A stretch of 64,000 nt of DNA. Source: Cryptomeria japonica (taxonomy: Eukaryota > Streptophyta > Pinopsida > Cupressales > Cupressaceae). The DNA lies in the NCBI RefSeq assembly GCF_030272615.1, contig NC_081405.1:574723752-574787751 (forward strand), read 5' to 3'. The position numbers and the translations under genes were made by a program. This document shows, in pieces, positions 12,326 through 22,667 of the stretch. Every line of letters starts with the position of its first letter. The first letter of the stretch is position 1. The notes under the pieces were generated by a model. The model ran no database searches, was not told the origin of the DNA, and saw only the letters and a program-made list of their open reading frames with translations.

Positions 12326-13881
12326 TGGTGCAAGAGCACCCTTCTAAGGGCTACCACCATTTGTTTTTGTTGTGATTTTTCTTCTTCATGAAGCCATGTA
12401 ATGCAATAAGAGCCAAGAGCTCATTGGTTTTGGTTAGGTCCTAGGTTCACAAGTCTAGGTTGAGTTTTCTCTTGGAGTTGAGGGTATGTAAGACTATTGA
12501 TGTGTTTGGGGTCCTTTTGGCATGGTTGTGTCCATAGGATAGCCTAAAGAAGGCCTAAAAGCCAAGAAAGTCAACATTGCAAGAGTTGCTCAAAAGTTGC
12601 AAAAAGTTGCATGACAACTTTTCCACCAAACTGGTCATAACCTAGCTTGGTGTTGGAAACCCTAACCCTGGCACACAGATTGAGGAAAAGACATTATAAA
12701 TTGTTGAAAACCCTAAAATGATGGGTTGGATGTCAGATTGTATGGCCAAAGGAAAAAGACCTTGACTGTGACTGTGTTTTTGTTGCCAGTCGGCACAAAT
12801 GCAGCATTAAAAGATTGACAATGGATTGTTCTACAAACTAAACTATGTTGAGAGTCTTGTATAGTGTCTATAATTTCATTTTGAGCAATTATATTAGGTT
12901 TATTGTGCAGGTTTTGTGTGCTTTGTAAATATTTTGTGAATTACTCCTTCACTATCCAGTTTTGGACTGTTTTGAGGAAATGGGATGAAAACTCCTATCC
13001 CCATTGTAGAAAAACCATGACACCATGGGGTATAGGAGTACAGGCCTTGTATAGTGTCTCAAAGGAAGTAAGGCCCTACAAAATGCTGGAAACCCCTTCA
13101 AAGACCCACTCCTAGGTGAGACTGGTCTCTGCCCGGCTAGGAAGGGTCAAGGTTGCAGAGGTCCATGAGAGCAAGGAAGGACAAGGGAGGAGGCACCCTT
13201 TTGAGGAGTTGAAGAGGGGTGTGTGGAGCATTATTTGTGAGAAGGAGGAGCTTCCACCAATCCAGACAAAGTGGTGAAGATAGAAAACCATCTCTGTGTC
13301 CCAGGCAGGCCTAAAAACCCTTTAAAAACCCTCAAAAACCCTTAAATTCACCTAGGATAGTGTACATACACTTGGTGGCCCAAAACTAGGAAAATCCATG
13401 AGCCTTTTCAAAATGAATAGTAGTCCCTTTGTAGAGTTTTACAAGTTTTAGCATTGTTTGCAAGAGGAAGCCCTAAAGGTCCGGAATGGAGGCCTAATAG
13501 GGGCATATTCCTTGTAGCCCTATTTTGTAGGAAAGAAGCAAAATAGTGAGATCAGTAACAAGTAGGAAGGTAAAAACCTCTTGGGGGCACATGAGTTTGT
13601 AGAAACATGTCAATGACCTATCCTATCCTTTCTAGGACCTGAGAAGGTGTAGGAAAAGTTAAACTCTTGTTAGTCTATGTAAGGGTTTTTGGAGCTAGTG
13701 AGTAGGTGAGAGCTTAGGAGAAGAATCACATGTTCTTGGTGGGTGGATTGGGCAAGGTCAGGGGATCCCACAAGAAAGGGAAGTTCTAGAGACCCTAGGA
13801 TGTGGTTGGAACACTTTGTGATCCAAGGAAAGGATCAAAGAGCATAGACTAGGCTAGTCTATCCCAAACCCATTCCCATCA
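12326..13881 (+). repeat. 3' LTR of the chromovirus (1556 bp)
   Basis: Direct repeat of 6060-7636. It is 21 bp shorter overall, which matches loss of one arm of the palindrome between two TTTTC repeats near 12618-12624. An open frame at 12903-13115 lies wholly inside LTR sequence and is not a gene. Confidence 0.95.
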
Positions 13882-13886
13882 GTTAC

Positions 13887-14150
13887 CTAGTGAAATGTTT
13901 TTTTCTTTGTAATCTTTGGTATCCTTTCCTTCACGACTCATAGTGAGGGGAGCCTTGCTACTTGTATTCATGGCTTTTCCCTTCTTAATATTCCCTTTTA
14001 CTTTTTCAATCAAAGTCGTAAGATCCTAAGTCCACTGGGGGCTTCGTGCATCTTGCCTCCGTGGCATGGTAGAAGTCTTTCAACTTGTTTCCTTGTACTT
14101 TGTCGACAGTATTAGCATACGCTTATACTCTCGCTAAATTGGAGGATAAA
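13887..14150 (+). other. Non-coding 3' part of the Tat-like element, right of the chromovirus
   Basis: Continuation of 5572-6054 after removal of the chromovirus and one target-site copy. It holds no gene. It ends with a purine run (ggaggataaa, 14141-14150) directly before TGTAGTGTTG, which looks like a polypurine tract next to an LTR. Confidence 0.45.
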
Positions 14151-14323
14151 TGTAGTGTTGTAAAATTGTGACCCTCATTATTTTAGATCATATTAGGGTC
14201 CTCACACACATGAGATGAAATCCCTAAGTCTGATTGGAGACCGAATATTTCTGAACCATCGGAATTAGCTTCTTCATTGGCCTCCACATCACCCTATTCA
14301 CATTCTAACCTAGAGAAAAGGGT

Positions 14324-14450
14324 AGGATAGGGGTATGCCGCCCCTATCCTCCCTAGGATAGGGGTGTGGCACCCTTGTCCTCCAAGAACCGAGGTGTGGC
14401 ACCCTTGTCCTCCCAGGATAGGGGCGTGGTGCACCTATCCCTGCCTTATT
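14324..14450 (+). repeat. GC-rich minisatellite with perfect hairpin unit
   Basis: About four imperfect 28-32 bp units built on 'aggataggggtgtggcaccc'. The first contains a perfect 10-bp inverted repeat, AGGATAGGGG (14324-14333) and CCCCTATCCT (14341-14350), with a 7-nt loop. It lies between the LTR start and the TATA box, so it would be in U3. Confidence 0.75.
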
Positions 14451-15082
14451 TTGGGGGAGGACCTTTTTCTGAGTCTACATTGTAGGTTGTGCATTAGGCA
14501 AGAAACCTCTCTCGATGTTAGGCAGTGATGAAAATCAGTTTTATTAACCCTAATTGATGAGTATAAATGTTGCATTTTCCCTCTCATTTGTATAACAAGT
14601 GATAAGTTTGGATAAGCGAAGTTCATGATAGCACGCATTGAAGCAATCAAGCATTGAAGCACCCCTTCCAAGCATTGAGCATCTCAAGTCTCCCTTTAAG
14701 GCTAGGTGTTCATTCAAGTCAAGGATTCAACCAATAGAGAGGAGATCCATTTCAATTCAACTTCATTCAAGCAATTCTATCAATATTTCTATTTGCAACC
14801 TCCCTTGAGGCGATTTAGAATTCAGTCTTTCATTTACATTTCCTTGCAAGTAATTTCTTCCACTACTAGGTTAATTCCAAAATTGGGGTTTGACCTAAAA
14901 GAAAACCCCCAATCCACACCCCTTTTCCTCTCTTTTCTGTGTGCAGGTTTTAGGTGCATAGCTATACTTTTGGATTTGGACTCCATTTGCAGAGCCAGAG
15001 AAACCCTTTTCGTTTCATGGATTTTTCAGAGGACCCTGTACATTCCCTCCACGGTCCAAGCATTTTTTTCTCAAATTCACAA

Positions 15083-15530
15083 GGCAACTTCATCTGAACA
15101 TTTTATTTCCAGATCCAGGTGCACATCTTCATCCCATACCCTAATCTTGATTTATAATCACTTCTTTGTCACTTTTGCGCTTGGTTTCAATACACAATTT
15201 AATCAATTCATTTCCATTAAAAGAAGAGGGGATCAATTCATAATTCTCATTTCATTTAGAATTCAATCTTTTTCCTTGAATGTTGAATCTAGTGAGTTCT
15301 TCAGGGCAACTTCATCTTGACATTTTATTGCCAGATCCAAGTGCACAACTTCATCCCATACCTTGATCTTGAGTTATCATCACTTCTTTGTCACTTTCGC
15401 GCTTGGTTTCAGTACACAATTTAATAAATTCATTTCCATTAAAAGAAGAGGGGATCAATTCATCATTCTCATTTCATTTATAATTCAATCTTCTTCCTTG
15501 AAGGTTGAATCTAGTGAATTCTTCATCCCC
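15083..15530 (+). repeat. 222-bp tandem duplication, two copies
   Basis: The unit beginning ggcaacttcatctg at 15083 recurs at 15305 (ggcaacttcatctt) with about 90% identity by eye, including 'ttcatcccatacc', 'cacttctttgtcac' and 'aaaagaagaggggatcaatt'. Confidence 0.85.
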
Positions 15531-15659
15531 TCTTCCAATGTAATGGGTGAAAAGTGTTTGAAGGGAAATCTATAGTGAAACTCTCATCTTTCTTTGGGGG
15601 GAAAGGGTAGATTTCCTCTTGATCTCTCTTTCACATCATTTTTTCCACCATTAGAGTAA

Positions 15660-15900
15660 CATAAATGTGTTAGTCCATCATTAGTAATGCATAAATAAAC
15701 TTAACATTTCATCATTTATAAAGTATATGTAGAAGCAGAGTTTACAACTACTCATCAATAAGAAATATGTATATACAATATCTATTCCTCAATGTAAAAT
15801 AATGCATATCATATGCACCTAATCACATTCCAAAGAATAACACTAGAATAACACACCACAATCACAATAAATCAACCATCCATGTAAGATATAGAAAATT
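15660..15900. repeat. Dispersed repeat, copy A (with 30890-31110)
   Basis: Shares 'tgttagtccat...agtaa', 'aacatttcatcat.tataaa', 'ataatgcata' and 'cactccaaagaata' style blocks in the same order with 30890-31110. The family is not identified; it may be the end of an LTR or a leader. Confidence 0.5.
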
Positions 15901-15949
15901 CAACCTTGGTCAATGAGGTCAAAAAGGTCTGAACAGGGTAGGGGTACTA

Positions 15950-16327
15950 CAGTGCATCCCCCTTCTCAAAGACACTAGGGATATCTATTTGGAGTCAGGG
16001 GTTTATAAGGTAGATTTCTTGTGTGGTACCCCATATATAAGAAAAATCGATCATTCATTCAACACAAGAATCAAGGAGCATGGTGATTACATCAAACATG
16101 AGCATGTTCTCAAATCAGCCTTAGCAGAACAGTCCTCAGTCACCAAGAATCATATTTTCTTAGAGGACACCCAAATCATTTTCAAGGGAAAAAACTTCTT
16201 CAAAAGGAAACTTAAGGAGGCCATTGTCATTAATAATAACCTGACTAATCTGAATCATGATGATGGATGGAGCCTCAATCCTTCTTGGAAACCTTTTCTT
16301 GATAAGCTAAGAGTCCCTCTTTGTTAG
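15950..16327 (+). pseudogene. Penelope-like element C-terminal GIY-YIG endonuclease fragment
   Basis: An open frame ending in TAG at 16325. From 15950 the same frame reads through to an ATG at 15989; the start is not a true gene start because the element is 5'-truncated. The protein has the GIY-YIG order typical of PLE C-termini: GVYKVDFLCG (GVY), PYIRK at the YIG position, a conserved Arg in NTRIKEH, then KSALAEQS, FFKRKLKEA and NHDDGW.LNPSW near the end. Two key positions are altered: the YIG glycine is Arg, and a usually conserved His after SALAE is Gln. In the family this domain nicks target DNA next to an RT of a telomerase-like lineage; no RT remains here. Dryad PLEs are described from conifers, supporting both the call and the organism guess. 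Confidence 0.8.
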
Positions 16328-16676
16328 CTTCTTAGTCCTCTCCTTCATTTTCTCCTTTATCAGGTTTCTCTTCCTATCTCCCATCTCCTCTTGGCTTTGC
16401 TTGGCTTAGCACTTGGTTATTTTCCTCTCCTTGTCATTCTTTTATCCTTTGGTCATTTTCTTCTCTTTCTTTTCGATTGGTTTTCTTTGTTTGAGGTTTA
16501 TATATTTATGCATATATACATATTTATATGTTGTATATGTAGATATATACATATGCATATATATTTTCTTGTGCATAGATGTATTGGCAGATATACATAC
16601 ATGCATTCATATGTTTTTGTATCTTTTATTGTTTGGTTGTTTGTTTGTAGGTTTGTGTGTTTGTGCATTTTCTTTT

Positions 16677-16680
<4 letters not shown>
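16328..16680 (+). other. Probable 3' non-coding tail of the PLE fragment
   Basis: Pyrimidine-rich sequence (ctcctttatc, cttttatcctttgg) from the PLE stop to the first TA microsatellite. Long open frames here arise from low-complexity sequence and are not genes. Confidence 0.4.
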
Positions 16681-16727
<47 letters not shown>

Positions 16728-16733
16728 TACATG

Positions 16734-16772
<39 letters not shown>

Positions 16773-16910
16773 GTTTGTATGTACATATATTGTTTATTTC
16801 TATTTATGTTTGTATGTGTAGGTTAGTTTATGTATGTATTTGTTTGTATTGTTTTGTGTGTGTGTTTGGGTTGTGTGTCATGTTATATATATGCATTTTA
16901 TTTATTAACA

Positions 16911-16945
<35 letters not shown>

Positions 16946-17041
16946 GTGTGTGTGTGTGTGTTTATGTAGACACATATATAAGTGTATACATATACATATA
17001 TATACATATTTATTCATATATATAGACATACACACACACAC

Positions 17042-17106
<65 letters not shown>

Positions 17107-17165
17107 CATATGTATATGTATATGTTTATGTATGTATCTATACATATATATGTATACATCTCATA
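16680..17165. repeat. Compound TA / GTATAT / GTAT / GT microsatellite
   Basis: (TA)n at 16680-16720 and 16736-16772, (GTAT)n at 16917-16942, (GT)n at 16942-16960, (ACAC) at 17031-17042 and a run of about 14 GTATAT units at 17044-17130. Tyr/Ile/Met-rich open frames across this block are artefacts. Confidence 0.95.
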
Positions 17166-17780
17166 TATATCCACCTATCTTTATCTCTATCTACTTTTTC
17201 CCTCTTTCTGTCTCACTATATCTTTTAATCTCTATCTTTATCTTCTTCTCTCACCCTATATGTAATTCCCTACCAAATAAATCAAAGGAATTACATCTAA
17301 ACCCTAGAATAACATAACAAATATTTTTTTTAAACTTAATCACATACTTAACCATTCCTCAAGGGGTTTCCTAGCATCACTAATAAGAAACACACCTAGA
17401 CCAGAATTAGATAACATAAAGATAATTCAACCGAGGTACTATTATTTCATTTCATTACATAACCAACATTAGTCATCTTTATTATTAATTCAAAATGAAC
17501 ACCTATCCACTACCTGACAAAACTTATCATATTAATATCCATCAATATATTCTTTTAAAGCATCCAACTAAATATTCCTATGATAATTTTCCATCATGAA
17601 ATATGATCATGCATTTAACCACTTAGCTTTATCCATTTAAACATTAGTGCATCCTTACAAATACATCCATACTAAAATCCCTATTAAACCAACCTCTTAA
17701 TTGAGAGTTTAAAATATATTTTCAAAATATGCAAGCATTGTTGATATGTGTCGATTGATCATGCAAAGTATTGTACACTC
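17166..17780. other. AT-rich spacer without recognised feature
   Basis: The sequence between two microsatellite blocks includes a pyrimidine-rich stretch (17170-17255) and ordinary AT-rich sequence. No coding or repeat structure is recognised. Confidence 0.5.
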
Positions 17781-17784
17781 GTAA

Positions 17785-17842
17785 TTCATATATATATGTG
17801 TATACCTACATACATACATACATAAATACATAAATACATAAA

Positions 17843-17880
<38 letters not shown>

Positions 17881-18102
17881 CACATACACATACATATATA
17901 CATATACATATATACATATATGTTCATATACATATATATATATACATATATATACATATATACATATATACATATATGTATATATGTGTATATGTGTATA
18001 TATATGTCTATATATGTATTTAAATATGTGTATATATGTACATATGTGTATATATATGCACATATATAGTACATACATGCATACCCACACACACACACAC
18101 AC

Positions 18103-18142
<40 letters not shown>

Positions 18143-18273
18143 TTGTATATTATATATACATACATATAAATATATATATGTATGTACATATATGTATACA
18201 TGTATATGTATGTATATACATATATGCACATGTATATATACATACATACATGCATACATATATACATACATAC

Positions 18274-18312
<39 letters not shown>
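17785..18312. repeat. Compound TA / CA / GT / TACATA microsatellite
   Basis: (TA)n, (ATACAT)n, (AC)n near 18088-18102, (GT)n at 18112-18140 and (TA)n at 18278-18310. The phrase 'ccacctatcttta' borders this block at 18315 and also follows the earlier block at 17170, suggesting that the two share an ancestor. Confidence 0.95.
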
Positions 18313-18313
<1 letters not shown>

Positions 18314-18436
18314 GCCACCTATCTTTATCCCCCTCTTGTAAGGTCCCATATGTTGTGATTGCATCCACCTATAATCCCAAATTATATTTAAATCTTATTT
18401 CCAAGATCCCTTTTGTTTAAATGGTTGAATGGAATG

Positions 18437-19080
18437 GAATACTGAGAGGGTGAATTAGTATTCCAACAATTCAAAAATTTTATTAACAAGTTAACCAAAT
18501 TAATTAATCTCACCAACATGAGAAAACAATTTTAGAATAAGTAACCAAAACACTTACAGCCACAAGATGAACATTAGTTTTTTATATGTGGAAAATCCAA
18601 ATGGGAAAAATCACAAAGAGGGTTAACACTTATGATAATATAACTAGTTATATGGTGTTTACAAAAAGTCTGGCTTACTGTTTAATGGATCATTTCCAAA
18701 ATACAAAAATGGGTAACTATCAAAATACAAAGCTCAACTCATTGTTGAAATGCTCACTACAATAAAAAAGGATGAGCTAAACAAAGGTGCATCTTAAAAT
18801 GCATGAAGTCAGTTCTAATATATGCCTAGCTAGCAAATCAACAACTTACAATAGATTTGATAAAGGATATCTACACCACTGCTAATCATAATCAGTTTTT
18901 AAAAAGATCCAGTAAAGAATTACTAGATTTCTCATTGTTCACCAATCTATCTGCTTATAGCAAATCCAGTAAGGGACTACTGCACCACTACTCGCTATTG
19001 ACAACTTTGCCTCTTGCACACACACTCTCATTCACTAATTTTATATATCTACACACATATTCCAAACAAGCACACACACA
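18437..19080 (-). repeat. Remnant of a Sirevirus-type LTR, minus strand
   Basis: Opens with 'atactgagagggtgaattagtatt', the same motif that opens the minus-strand LTRs at 31880 and 56075. It is followed about 130 nt later by 'tgtggaaaatccaaatgggaaaaatcac', parallel to 'gtggaaacccaaatggaaaaaaccac' in the 56070-57242 LTR. The far end is not recognised. Confidence 0.5.
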
Positions 19081-20732
19081 TATATATAATGCCCCGCTAA
19101 GAAACCCTAAAGGATTCAACTACAAACACTCAAAAAGAGTGTATTTTTATTGTTTTAAACAATATTGAATAAAAAGATGCATTAAGACAAACATCGCATT
19201 TAAATTTTCACAACGGAAGACTTAAACTACAACTCCTAAAGGGTTTCCTAATGAAGATTACTCAGTTAAACTAATTAACAATAAGGTTGATTTAACCAAC
19301 TCATGATAGGATGATTACGACATGAACATGGCAATTAAGCTTCATTAAGAGATACAATAAGCATGATTGAATTCATACATCTGTGTTTACTTTCATTACA
19401 TTTCTAAAGCTACATACTTCATAATCCATATCATTGCATTTAATCAATAAATTCAATCATATGAATTCAAAATCTAACATCTAAGTCACATCGTAATAAC
19501 ATTGCATTTAGGTCTCAAAGTATCATAGAAGTATATAATGATTACATCAAATTACAACTTGCCATGAAGGTATACATAATCAGATGATACATTCGACCAC
19601 ATAAGGTCCAAGAGATACAAAAATGATCCAAGAAGAACTGATAGGATACAAATAGTACATGGAATGGAGTAAAATCCAAGAGAACAACTGGAACACTTGT
19701 GAAGCTAATCCCTCGCTAGAAAGGAATGAACAAAACATTCGATGGAAAGTGGAACTACCACCCAAACATGTGGCCCAAAAGGGGACCACCCTCTGTGCTA
19801 GGAGATAGTAATAAGGCCCTGAAGAAAACCACAATATAGCATCATATGGCCTACCATGTACATCAGATACTCACATAAGGCATAAACATATAGATATGAC
19901 TCCACAAGAATGATCCAAGAAAAACCAACACAAGACTAAACACTAGTGAACATAAGGGAAGAGTATCATCGCATAGCTGGTATGGATTATCCTGACTGGC
20001 CTCCATAGGCCCCGACCCCCATCTTGGGTTATCCTGTAGCCTCTCTAGAACCCCCGACCCCCATCCATGACTCATGCAGACCTAACAAACCTTCATGAGG
20101 ACAAGGTGGTTGATTTTTCCATCCTAGGCCTTCCCATTGCATCCTGAGTTTGTATGAGAAATCAACCATGAGTGGGCCACAATTAATATTTATTAATATT
20201 TTAACCACCCAAACCCCAAATAGAATATTAGGTTATCACTTAATTATCCAACTTTCGACAGGTTATCCTCATGGTCACTTTGGGCCCTGGCCCCCACTCG
20301 AAAGCCACTCTTCCTTATGACACTACACAACCTCCAAATAAATCCAAGGTGAAACACAAAATCTAACCATTCACATGGAGTTCAAGAAAAATTGAAGAAA
20401 CATACTTGGTTACACAAACCCTCTACCGAGGTGTAACCCACTGGAGGCATGATACATACAAACTGGTCTATTCAAAGACAAGTCCACAACATGGATATAG
20501 CAAGAACAACTACAATCAACACTTAACCACTTAACTTGCACGATCGACTCGAATTCAACAACATACCAACATAAACACAAGAATGACTCTTTTAAAATAA
20601 AAACCAAAATCCTCCAATCAGAGTTAATATCCAAAAAGGTTTCATTTGTACACTAAACATATACCAATTTTAAGGAATCATAGAGACAATTCAAGAATAT
20701 AATTAAAAGATATTTTTATCCCACTGTAACTC
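19081..20732. other. Unassigned repeat-like sequence
   Basis: No gene recognised. There is a phrase 'aatgccccgctaagaaaccctaaagg' at 19088 and a twice-used 'cccgacccccatc' at 20010 and 20055. The tone resembles LTR sequence of Ty3 elements in reverse orientation, but I cannot place ends. Confidence 0.35.
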
Positions 20733-20775
20733 TTTCAATTAAATAAAGTAATTATTATAGTTGCCAGGGGGTGAA

Positions 20776-22667
20776 ATGGGTGACATTTTGCAAGTTAGGG
20801 TTTCATGGTGTAATTTGAGTTGGGAAGAGGATGCCCTTGGTGACCCTTTGCCTCCCCTAGATCCTTTTGGTTTGCAGAGTGATCACGTTTCATAGTGGGT
20901 TTTTCAGAATGGGAAATGGGTTGATGTGCTCACTTTAGAAAAGAATGAGTGACATCAAAGGAACTTTGGGTGGTTGACGTCTAATTATTTAGAGGGATTT
21001 TTTCATCCTTAGAAAAAATTTGTACCATGCTCTAATTTGAGGCCCTCTCAGGTTTTACCTACAAATTCTTGAACAATTGGGGGGTCTGGAAGTAACCCTA
21101 GAGGCAAGTCTGGTTCTACTAAGGTGGTGATGGATAATGCCAGAAGGGTTTCATGGCCAGCCATGATGTTAGCTTCCATTATGAACAAGGAAAAGCCCTT
21201 GGGTAAGGAGCCCTCAATAGATAAGGTTTGGCTGTTGATACCTTGAATTTCTATTGTTGAAGCTCCATTTGATAAAAAGGATAGGGACCTACATTCTTTG
21301 GCGGTGTTAATTCAGGTTTAGGGTGATAACATTTTTCTCTCAAGCTTCATCATAAGATTCATTCCCTCTGGTATGGTACACTTTACTTTTAGGTTTTTTC
21401 TTTGAGCTCTTTAATTGTTATCTTTGATTTTGTGGATGCTAAACAATAGGCTCTAGTTAAACCATTCTTTTTGATTGGTCATAATTTAAATTTTTCTTCT
21501 TCGCAAGACATTGTTAAAGCTATCCCTACTTGGTTCTCGTTTCCCAAGCTTCCCTATGAATTTCAAACCAAGACATATTGCAAAGAATTGGGGATTCCTT
21601 TGGGAAATTTATTCATTCGCAATCGGTTTTTGAGAATGGAGTTTTTAGGGTTAAAATCTGTGTTTTTCTTTCTTCATCCTTTGTGGTTCCTTGTAATTAT
21701 AATTTAAAATCTATTGATGGGTTTTGGCGACACAGTATTGTTTGAGACTTTGAGTGGTTTGTTAAGTCTTCTATGGTTATAGATTTTGTTTTATTTGCTT
21801 CCCTCAAGGTTTTGTCATTTGAAGATAAGGTTCGGCCTTCAAATTTTGTCAATTTAAATTTTGAAAACCTTGATTATAATGTTGAGAAAGAAAATCGCGT
21901 TCCCACTAATATTCATCCCGGGTGTTTGTCGAAAACACCTAATCCTCAAGGGGTTTCTATTCTGACTTCCATCCCTGTTTTGGATGCAGTTCTCCCTTCA
22001 GTGGATGAGCATAATGTTGAGGGGATGGTGGGATTAGGCTCTCCTTTAGGGTCTCCCAGTGAGGGGAGTTTGGCTATGAACTCTACTAGTCTTCCTCTGA
22101 ATGATGTTGACCCTTTGGTTAATGGATTTGACACTTCATTTCTTCCTGATGAGGGTTTAATTTCCAAAGTTTAGAGGCTAGTTTTAGAAAATAACATTAC
22201 TTTGAATTCTGATGTTACTGATAAGGTGGTATATGCAATTGATCAGGATTTGGTCAAATTGAACTCATCTTTAGTTATCCCCTTGACCAACAATCCATTT
22301 GAAATTATCTGTTCAGACAAAGTCCAGAATTGTGGGAATGCTTTGTTTGTGGTCAATAATGTGGAATTTGACCCTGTAATTAATAATCTGTTGGTTCAGT
22401 TTCTATTGTCTCCTTCATCTCCTACTACTTCTCCTAGTAAGTGAGGTAGGAAGACGAAGGCTTTTTATACACAGTTACAAATAGATGTCGGTATCCAATC
22501 TGTGTCTGGGTTCTAGTTCAATAAAAAGGAAAACAAAATTTAGCCCTCCTTTTACCAGGTCGGTTGCCTCCAAATGTAGCCTCCAAGCTTCATTTGGAGC
22601 AGGCATTGTTGGTTTTGATAATGCAGTTGATAAGAGGGGAGATATTGTCTCCCCTTGAGAGAAGTGA
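20776..22667 (+). pseudogene. LINE-1a ORF1 (DUF4283-like nucleic-acid-binding protein)
   Basis: The frame opens at ATG 20776 (MGDILQVRVSWCNLSW), with stops near 20894, 20948 and 21013 and frame changes before 21471 and 21773. The central part has 'IVKAIPTWFSFPKLPYEFQ' followed by 'CKELGIPLGN', the W...LP.L...........IG..LG pattern of DUF4283 domains in plant L1 ORF1. The C-terminal half is acidic and Ser/Pro-rich (21773-22444). The last segment ends in TGA at 22665-22667, overlapping the start of ORF2. ORF1 proteins bind element RNA in the ribonucleoprotein particle. Confidence 0.7.

Larger units (their letters stand above)
6060..13881 (+). mobile_element. Full-length chromovirus (Ty3/gypsy, chromodomain clade), 7.8 kb, decayed
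   Basis: A complete LTR retrotransposon: 5' LTR 6060-7636, primer-binding site, gag, pol (protease, RT, RNase H, integrase, chromodomain), polypurine tract and 3' LTR 12326-13881. Both LTRs open with TGGTG and close with CCATCA. A perfect 5-bp target duplication, GTTAC, flanks it (6055-6059 and 13882-13886). LTR divergence estimated by eye over the first 200 bp is about 6%, so it is not a young insertion. It sits inside the 3' part of an older Tat-like element. Every coding segment carries stops, and the integrase has lost its catalytic glutamate, so this copy cannot transpose on its own. Confidence 0.95.
14151..15640 (+). repeat. Probable LTR or LTR plus leader of a Tat-like element (TGTAGTGTTG type)
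   Basis: Begins with TG after a purine tract and has a TATA box (TATAAAT, 14562-14568). A GC-rich hairpin/minisatellite block lies at 14324-14450 and a 222-bp tandem duplication at 15083-15530. The right end cannot be fixed; a 'ttggggggaaaggg' purine run at 15594-15608 may mark an internal boundary. Open frames 14706-15320 and 15363-15575 match nothing I recognise and share the duplicated repeat, so I do not call them genes. Confidence 0.45.

Noticed and set aside
12903-13115. 70-codon open frame
   Set aside because: Lies inside the chromovirus 3' LTR; the homologous stretch of the 5' LTR does not keep it open.
14706-15320. 204-codon open frame near a TATA box
   Set aside because: No recognisable domain, Phe/Ser/Gln-rich composition typical of pyrimidine-rich DNA, and overlap with the 222-bp duplication.
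16391-17317. Several overlapping open frames rich in Tyr, Ile, Met and Val, up to 192 codons
   Set aside because: They are translations of TA/GTATAT microsatellites; all frames on both strands stay open for the same reason.
17709-18420. Long open frames on both strands, up to 170 codons
   Set aside because: Same microsatellite artefact.
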